Shown here in pieces: positions 4,816 to 7,564 of a stretch of 7,564 bases of DNA. How positions within the stretch are numbered: the stretch's first letter is position 1; each line of letters starts with the position of its first letter. The notes beneath the pieces were generated by a model. The model worked only from the letters and a program-made list of their open reading frames with translations, was not told the origin of the DNA and did no database searches. A program made the translations under genes and the position numbers. This stretch comes from JAZDFP01 sp043801445 (GTDB lineage Bacteria; Planctomycetota; MHYJ01; JACQXL01). The DNA is taken from contig JAZDMB010000010.1 in NCBI GenBank assembly GCA_043801445.1, forward strand, positions 1-7,564, in the 5' to 3' direction.

Positions 4816-6264
4816 TTATTTATCCTTTTTAGGGTTATTCTCGTTTTGTTTATTTCCCAGTGATGGTATTTTGGAAATAAGTTGTTCCAGTTTAAGTCCG
4901 GTAAGTGATTCTAATATTGGTGGAAGTTGGGCAATGATATTAGTTACGTCTTTAGTCACCCTGGAAGCACCGGCAGAGTCACCACCTTGGTTAATAATAA
5001 TAATCTTTTCGGTTTTAGAAAGCGGCTCAGCAATTGCCCGGGCAATCTCCGGCATTTTTTCCAGAACAAGTTGCATAATGGCAGCTTCGTTGTATGCCTT
5101 CCATGATTCTGCTTTTTTAGCCATTGCTTCGGCTTCAGAGAAACCGGTTGCCTTGATAACATCAGCCTGGGCTAAACCTTTGGCGCGTGTTGCTTCCGAT
5201 TCACCGATACCGATGTTCTTGGTAGCATTTGCCTGGCCTTCTGCTTCGGTCATAAGTTTGAATCGTTGGGCATTAGCAAGAGTTTCGATACGGTATTTTT
5301 CCGCATCGGCCGGCTTGGAAATAGTGGCTTCCAGTTCTTTTTGCCTGCGCATGATTTCCTTTGTCTGCACATCAATCATCCGCTCTTTTTCCACGACTAT
5401 AACCTGAATTTCTTCTGCTTTAACTGCCTGATTGGTTTTGTATTTCTGTAGGTCATAAGCCAGGTCTGCCTCAGCTTTTTTCTGATTGATATTAATTTGA
5501 TATGACGCCTTTTTGACTTCGAAATTCTGGTTTGCCTCGGCAATTTTGGTATCAGCGGTGAATTTTGCCTCCTGCCCGGCCTGGTTAGCCATAGAACTCT
5601 TAATAAGGGAATCTCGGTCTGCCTCAGCCTGGGCAATAGTGGCATCTCGCTTGACCTGAGCAACTCTCGGCTTACCTAATGCTTCTAAATAACCGTGGTC
5701 ATCTTTAATATCACGTAAGGTAAATGAATCTATGCTAAGCCCCATATTTGCTAAATCACCAGCCGATACTTCTTGAACCTTTTGAGCAAAGGCATCCCGG
5801 TTTTTGTAGATATCTTCTATGGTGAGTGTGCCGACAATACCACGCAGATGTCCTTCTACGGTCTGCAAGGCAATCGCTTTTATTTCTTCTTCACTTCTGC
5901 CAAGGAATCGTTCAGCAGCAGTCCGAATTGCCTGATCTTCGCCTTTAATCTTAACCTGTGCAACACCGTCCACATTAACAGATACACCGGTAATAGTATA
6001 GACCTCTTTTAATCTAACATCTAATGTCAGTAACTCTAAAGAAAGTATGTCTGCTTTTTCAAATATAGGCCAGACAAATGTGCCGCCGCCTTTGACTATC
6101 CTGAATCCAACAGCTCTGCCATCTGGCGTATGATGTTGGCGTCCGGAGATTACCAGGACCTCATTAGGGCCGACTTTGGTATAGCGGTTAGCATACATCC
6201 TTAATAGGATTAGCAACACCACTACAACTGAAATACTGCCAAAAGCAATCCAACTGTATGACAT
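4816..6264 (-). CDS. Flotillin-family SPFH / band 7 membrane scaffold protein
   Basis: A 482-residue flotillin (FloT/YuaG or YqiK type; Bacillus FloT is about 509). It forms oligomeric membrane microdomains that gather membrane proteins. A membrane-inserting helix is at 6-22. The SPFH domain spans roughly 30-200, including 'VGPNEVLVISGR' (31-42) and 'FVWPIFEKADILSLELLTLDV' in two adjacent blocks near 63-83. The flotillin junction 'GYLEALGKPRVAQVKRDA' is at 191-208. A long Glu/Ala-rich coiled coil covers about 205-400, with repeated EA-type units ('AEGQANATK', 'GESEATRAKG', 'SEAEAMAKKAE'). A C-terminal helical segment 'IAQLPPILESLTGL' and a charged tail follow. AGGAG seven bases upstream supports the start. 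It follows the OB-fold gene by 24 bp, the YuaF-YuaG/YqiJ-YqiK arrangement. The symbol is left blank because FloT and YqiK types cannot be separated by eye. Confidence 0.95.
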   Translation of the reverse strand: MSYSWIAFGSISVVVVLLILLRMYANRYTKVGPNEVLVISGRQHHTPDGRAVGFRIVKGGGTFVWPIFEKADILSLELLTLDVRLKEVYTITGVSVNVDGVAQVKIKGEDQAIRTAAERFLGRSEEEIKAIALQTVEGHLRGIVGTLTIEDIYKNRDAFAQKVQEVSAGDLANMGLSIDSFTLRDIKDDHGYLEALGKPRVAQVKRDATIAQAEADRDSLIKSSMANQAGQEAKFTADTKIAEANQNFEVKKASYQININQKKAEADLAYDLQKYKTNQAVKAEEIQVIVVEKERMIDVQTKEIMRRQKELEATISKPADAEKYRIETLANAQRFKLMTEAEGQANATKNIGIGESEATRAKGLAQADVIKATGFSEAEAMAKKAESWKAYNEAAIMQLVLEKMPEIARAIAEPLSKTEKIIIINQGGDSAGASRVTKDVTNIIAQLPPILESLTGLKLEQLISKIPSLGNKQNENNPKKDK

Positions 6265-6288
6265 AGTATTTCTCCTTTCTATAAGGTT

Positions 6289-6897
6289 TTATAATATTTT
6301 TGAATCTTCTGTTGGTTTTACATAGAAGGTATTACCCATAATTTTTTCAATGATAACTACCGAATGCGATTTAATTTCATTTTTATAAGCCGAGCGGGCT
6401 GGTCCGGTATAACGAGTACCTCTGGAAACATAAGCAATCTCTCCGAGTCCATCCGCTGGAATTACCGTAATTACCTCTGCTTCCTGCCCGAGCATTTCAC
6501 CGATTTTAGATTCGCTGCTTCCCTGAGTGGCTCTGAAGAGCATCATAAAAAGGAAGAAGGTGATAGCGGCAATAACCACACCGGTCAATACTGCTATTGC
6601 TAAACTCGGATAAGGTGTCCATTTAAATACCTTCAAGCAAATCATTCCCATTGAGCCAAAGGCAGTAATAAACATTGCCACGACAACCGGACTGAGAGGG
6701 GAGAAATGAATTGTGCCTGTATCTTCTCCGCCACTGGTATCTATATGACCGACAATATCGTGGTCAATATCGAAGTGTCCGCCAGCTTCTGCTCCGCCTT
6801 CACCTCCTCCGAAGATTCCGCCGAAAATTGCGGAAATAACCGCATAAGCCAATCCTAAGAAAAAGCAACCAATAAAAACTATCTCCAGTGCTGCCAT
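6289..6897 (-). CDS. YuaF/YqiJ-type membrane protein with C-terminal OB fold (NfeD-like)
   Basis: A 202-residue partner protein of flotillin. It has an N-terminal membrane segment (about 4-30) and a Gly/Asp/His-rich loop (31-66). Two further membrane segments lie near 70-90 and 98-121. A soluble beta-rich domain (about 130-200: 'IGEMLGQEAEVITVIP', 'GLGEIAYVSRGTRYTGPARS', 'SHSVVIIEKIMGNTFYVKP') matches the NfeD/OB-fold C-terminus. Such proteins sit next to flotillin in Bacillus (YuaF) and E. coli (YqiJ) and are thought to support microdomain formation. The chosen ATG lies eight bases after AGGAGG. The in-frame ATG at 6903 is two bases from the site, and a GTG at 6906 lies inside it. The upstream gene ends 16 bp earlier, so the two are probably translationally coupled. 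The symbol is left blank because YuaF and YqiJ types cannot be told apart. Confidence 0.9.
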   Translation of the reverse strand: MAALEIVFIGCFFLGLAYAVISAIFGGIFGGGEGGAEAGGHFDIDHDIVGHIDTSGGEDTGTIHFSPLSPVVVAMFITAFGSMGMICLKVFKWTPYPSLAIAVLTGVVIAAITFFLFMMLFRATQGSSESKIGEMLGQEAEVITVIPADGLGEIAYVSRGTRYTGPARSAYKNEIKSHSVVIIEKIMGNTFYVKPTEDSKIL

Positions 6898-6905
6898 AAT
6901 CATCA

Positions 6906-6912
6906 CCTCCTT
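6906..6912 (-). promoter_or_regulatory. Ribosome binding site of the OB-fold gene, abutting the upstream stop
   Basis: The minus strand reads TAA, two A bases, then AGGAGG: the stop of the carbonic-anhydrase-like gene (6916-6914) directly precedes the full-strength site AAGGAGG. The site serves the ATG at 6897, and its position next to the stop suggests coupling between the two genes. Confidence 0.8.
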
Positions 6913-6913
6913 T

Positions 6914-7564
6914 TTAGTTATTATTTCTATCTTTATTTTTCAGATAACTTGATAAATTCTGATTAGATCTTTTTATGAATTCATCATATGAATATTCTTT
7001 GCTATTTTTTTCTCTTGGTGATGGTTCGGGTTTTTTTACATTAATTTCTTTGGCAGGTTTTGTTTCCGTTACATTAGGTTTTGGTTCAGATATCACATGA
7101 GAAGAAGGTGTTCGCATTGCTTCCTGATGGTGATAGACTGCGTTTAATTTACCTTTGTTATCAATCATCAACCCATATACTGGTATTTCCTGCGGAATAA
7201 CAGGTGATTGTTTGATAGCATCAACTACTTTGCGAATATTTATTTCTTCATTTGTTATTATACCGAACCATTCTCTTAAATCAACATCTTTAAGCATATC
7301 CCGTGACTTGCCATATTTAGCGAATGCATCCGTTAAAGGCGCCACGTCCATCTTCATTCCGCAGTGGGTATGTCCGATAACCGCTATTTCTTTTACGCCG
7401 AGCATATAAATCCCCACGGCTAAAGAACGTATTATGCTATTGTCATAAGGCGTTATGGTATTGCCGGCATTCTGGATAAGGAGAGCATCACCGCGTTTGA
7501 ACCCTAATGTCTTATGGATGAAATCTATTAAGTCGCAACTCATGCAGGTGACAATTGCCCAATG
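6914..7564 (-). CDS. Beta-carbonic-anhydrase-like protein with altered active-site motif (5' end missing)
   Basis: The frame stays open beyond the ATG at 7543 to the window edge, adding H-W-A-I-V-T-C, so that ATG is internal; 216 residues are visible. The first 150 or so match the YtiB-like beta-carbonic anhydrases: 'AIVTCM' (3-8), 'GFKRGDALLIQNAGN' (21-35), 'SIIRSLAVGIYMLGVKEIAVIGH' in adjacent blocks (43-65), zinc motif 'GHTHCGM' with His65 and Cys68, and the closing strand 'VYGLMIDNKGKLNAVY' (129-144). Family members interconvert CO2 and bicarbonate using a zinc held by Cys, His and Cys, with an Asp-Arg pair in CxDxR. Here that motif reads C7-M-S9-C-D11, so the zinc Cys is kept but Asp and Arg are both replaced. 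A charged Lys/Glu/Pro-rich tail of about 60 residues follows (156-216). Ordinary carbonic anhydrase activity is therefore doubtful. It is the first visible gene of the string. Confidence 0.85.
   Translation of the reverse strand, partial: HWAIVTCMSCDLIDFIHKTLGFKRGDALLIQNAGNTITPYDNSIIRSLAVGIYMLGVKEIAVIGHTHCGMKMDVAPLTDAFAKYGKSRDMLKDVDLREWFGIITNEEINIRKVVDAIKQSPVIPQEIPVYGLMIDNKGKLNAVYHHQEAMRTPSSHVISEPKPNVTETKPAKEINVKKPEPSPREKNSKEYSYDEFIKRSNQNLSSYLKNKDRNNN

Noticed and set aside
4706..5407. 233-codon + strand frame opposite lemA copy A and flotillin
   Set aside because: It lies antisense to strongly conserved genes, starts inside lemA, has no ribosome site, and reads as a Ser/Ala-rich shadow of the Glu/Ala-rich flotillin coiled coil.
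6898..6906. GTG or ATG starts for the OB-fold protein upstream of 6897
   Set aside because: They overlap or lie two bases from AGGAGG; the ATG at 6897 has proper spacing of eight.
7155..7409. 84-codon + strand frame opposite the carbonic-anhydrase-like gene
   Set aside because: Antisense shadow within a conserved domain, with no supporting signal.

Overview
The window comes from a bacterium of moderate to low G+C (about 40% by eye) using the standard code. Strong AGGAGG-type Shine-Dalgarno sequences and a lipobox lipoprotein fit a bacterium. The gene set does not fix the phylum. Two features recall, from memory only, genomes of uncultivated or environmental lineages such as Planctomycetota/Brocadiae, Omnitrophota and Elusimicrobiota: a free-standing four-helix-bundle (23S rRNA intervening-sequence-type) gene, and low-complexity intergenic repeats of the 'CACCGCAGAGG', 'CACAAAGACACCAAGA' and 'CGCAGAT' kind. 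I would not assign it further without a search.

Layout. The left end (1-123, + strand) holds the C-terminus of a HEAT-repeat-like protein. It is followed by a 286-residue putative lipoprotein of unknown function (213-1073, +). A 214-bp convergent gap (1074-1287) contains no gene but two different repeat elements. Everything from 1288 to 7564 is on the minus strand and reads as one gene string, in transcription order: beta-carbonic-anhydrase-like protein (runs off the right edge), YuaF/NfeD-type OB-fold membrane protein, flotillin (SPFH/band 7), LemA paralogue A, a one-pass membrane protein possibly of the DUF3137 type, a four-helix-bundle (S23/IVP) protein, LemA paralogue B, and the HtpX-type M48 membrane metalloprotease.

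How the genes may work together. OB-fold protein plus flotillin is a known bacterial pair that makes membrane microdomains. LemA plus HtpX is a known neighbour pair. Having both sets, with two LemA copies and a DUF3137-like protein, in one string suggests an envelope-organisation and membrane-protein quality-control module. This is inference from context. The first visible gene is odd: it looks like a YtiB-type beta-carbonic anhydrase, but the CxDxR active-site motif reads C-M-S-C-D, so it may not be an ordinary carbonic anhydrase.

Non-coding structure is the most unusual part. The four-helix-bundle gene is bracketed by inverted, period-7 low-complexity arrays. They fit between the stop codon of one gene and the start of the next, as expected of an inserted cassette. 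A separate period-10 repeat family occupies the gaps before htpX and before the DUF3137-like gene. Genes directly behind these repeats lack good Shine-Dalgarno sequences, whereas the tightly packed genes have strong ones. The operon promoter lies outside the window, and no convincing intrinsic terminator is visible in the convergent gap.
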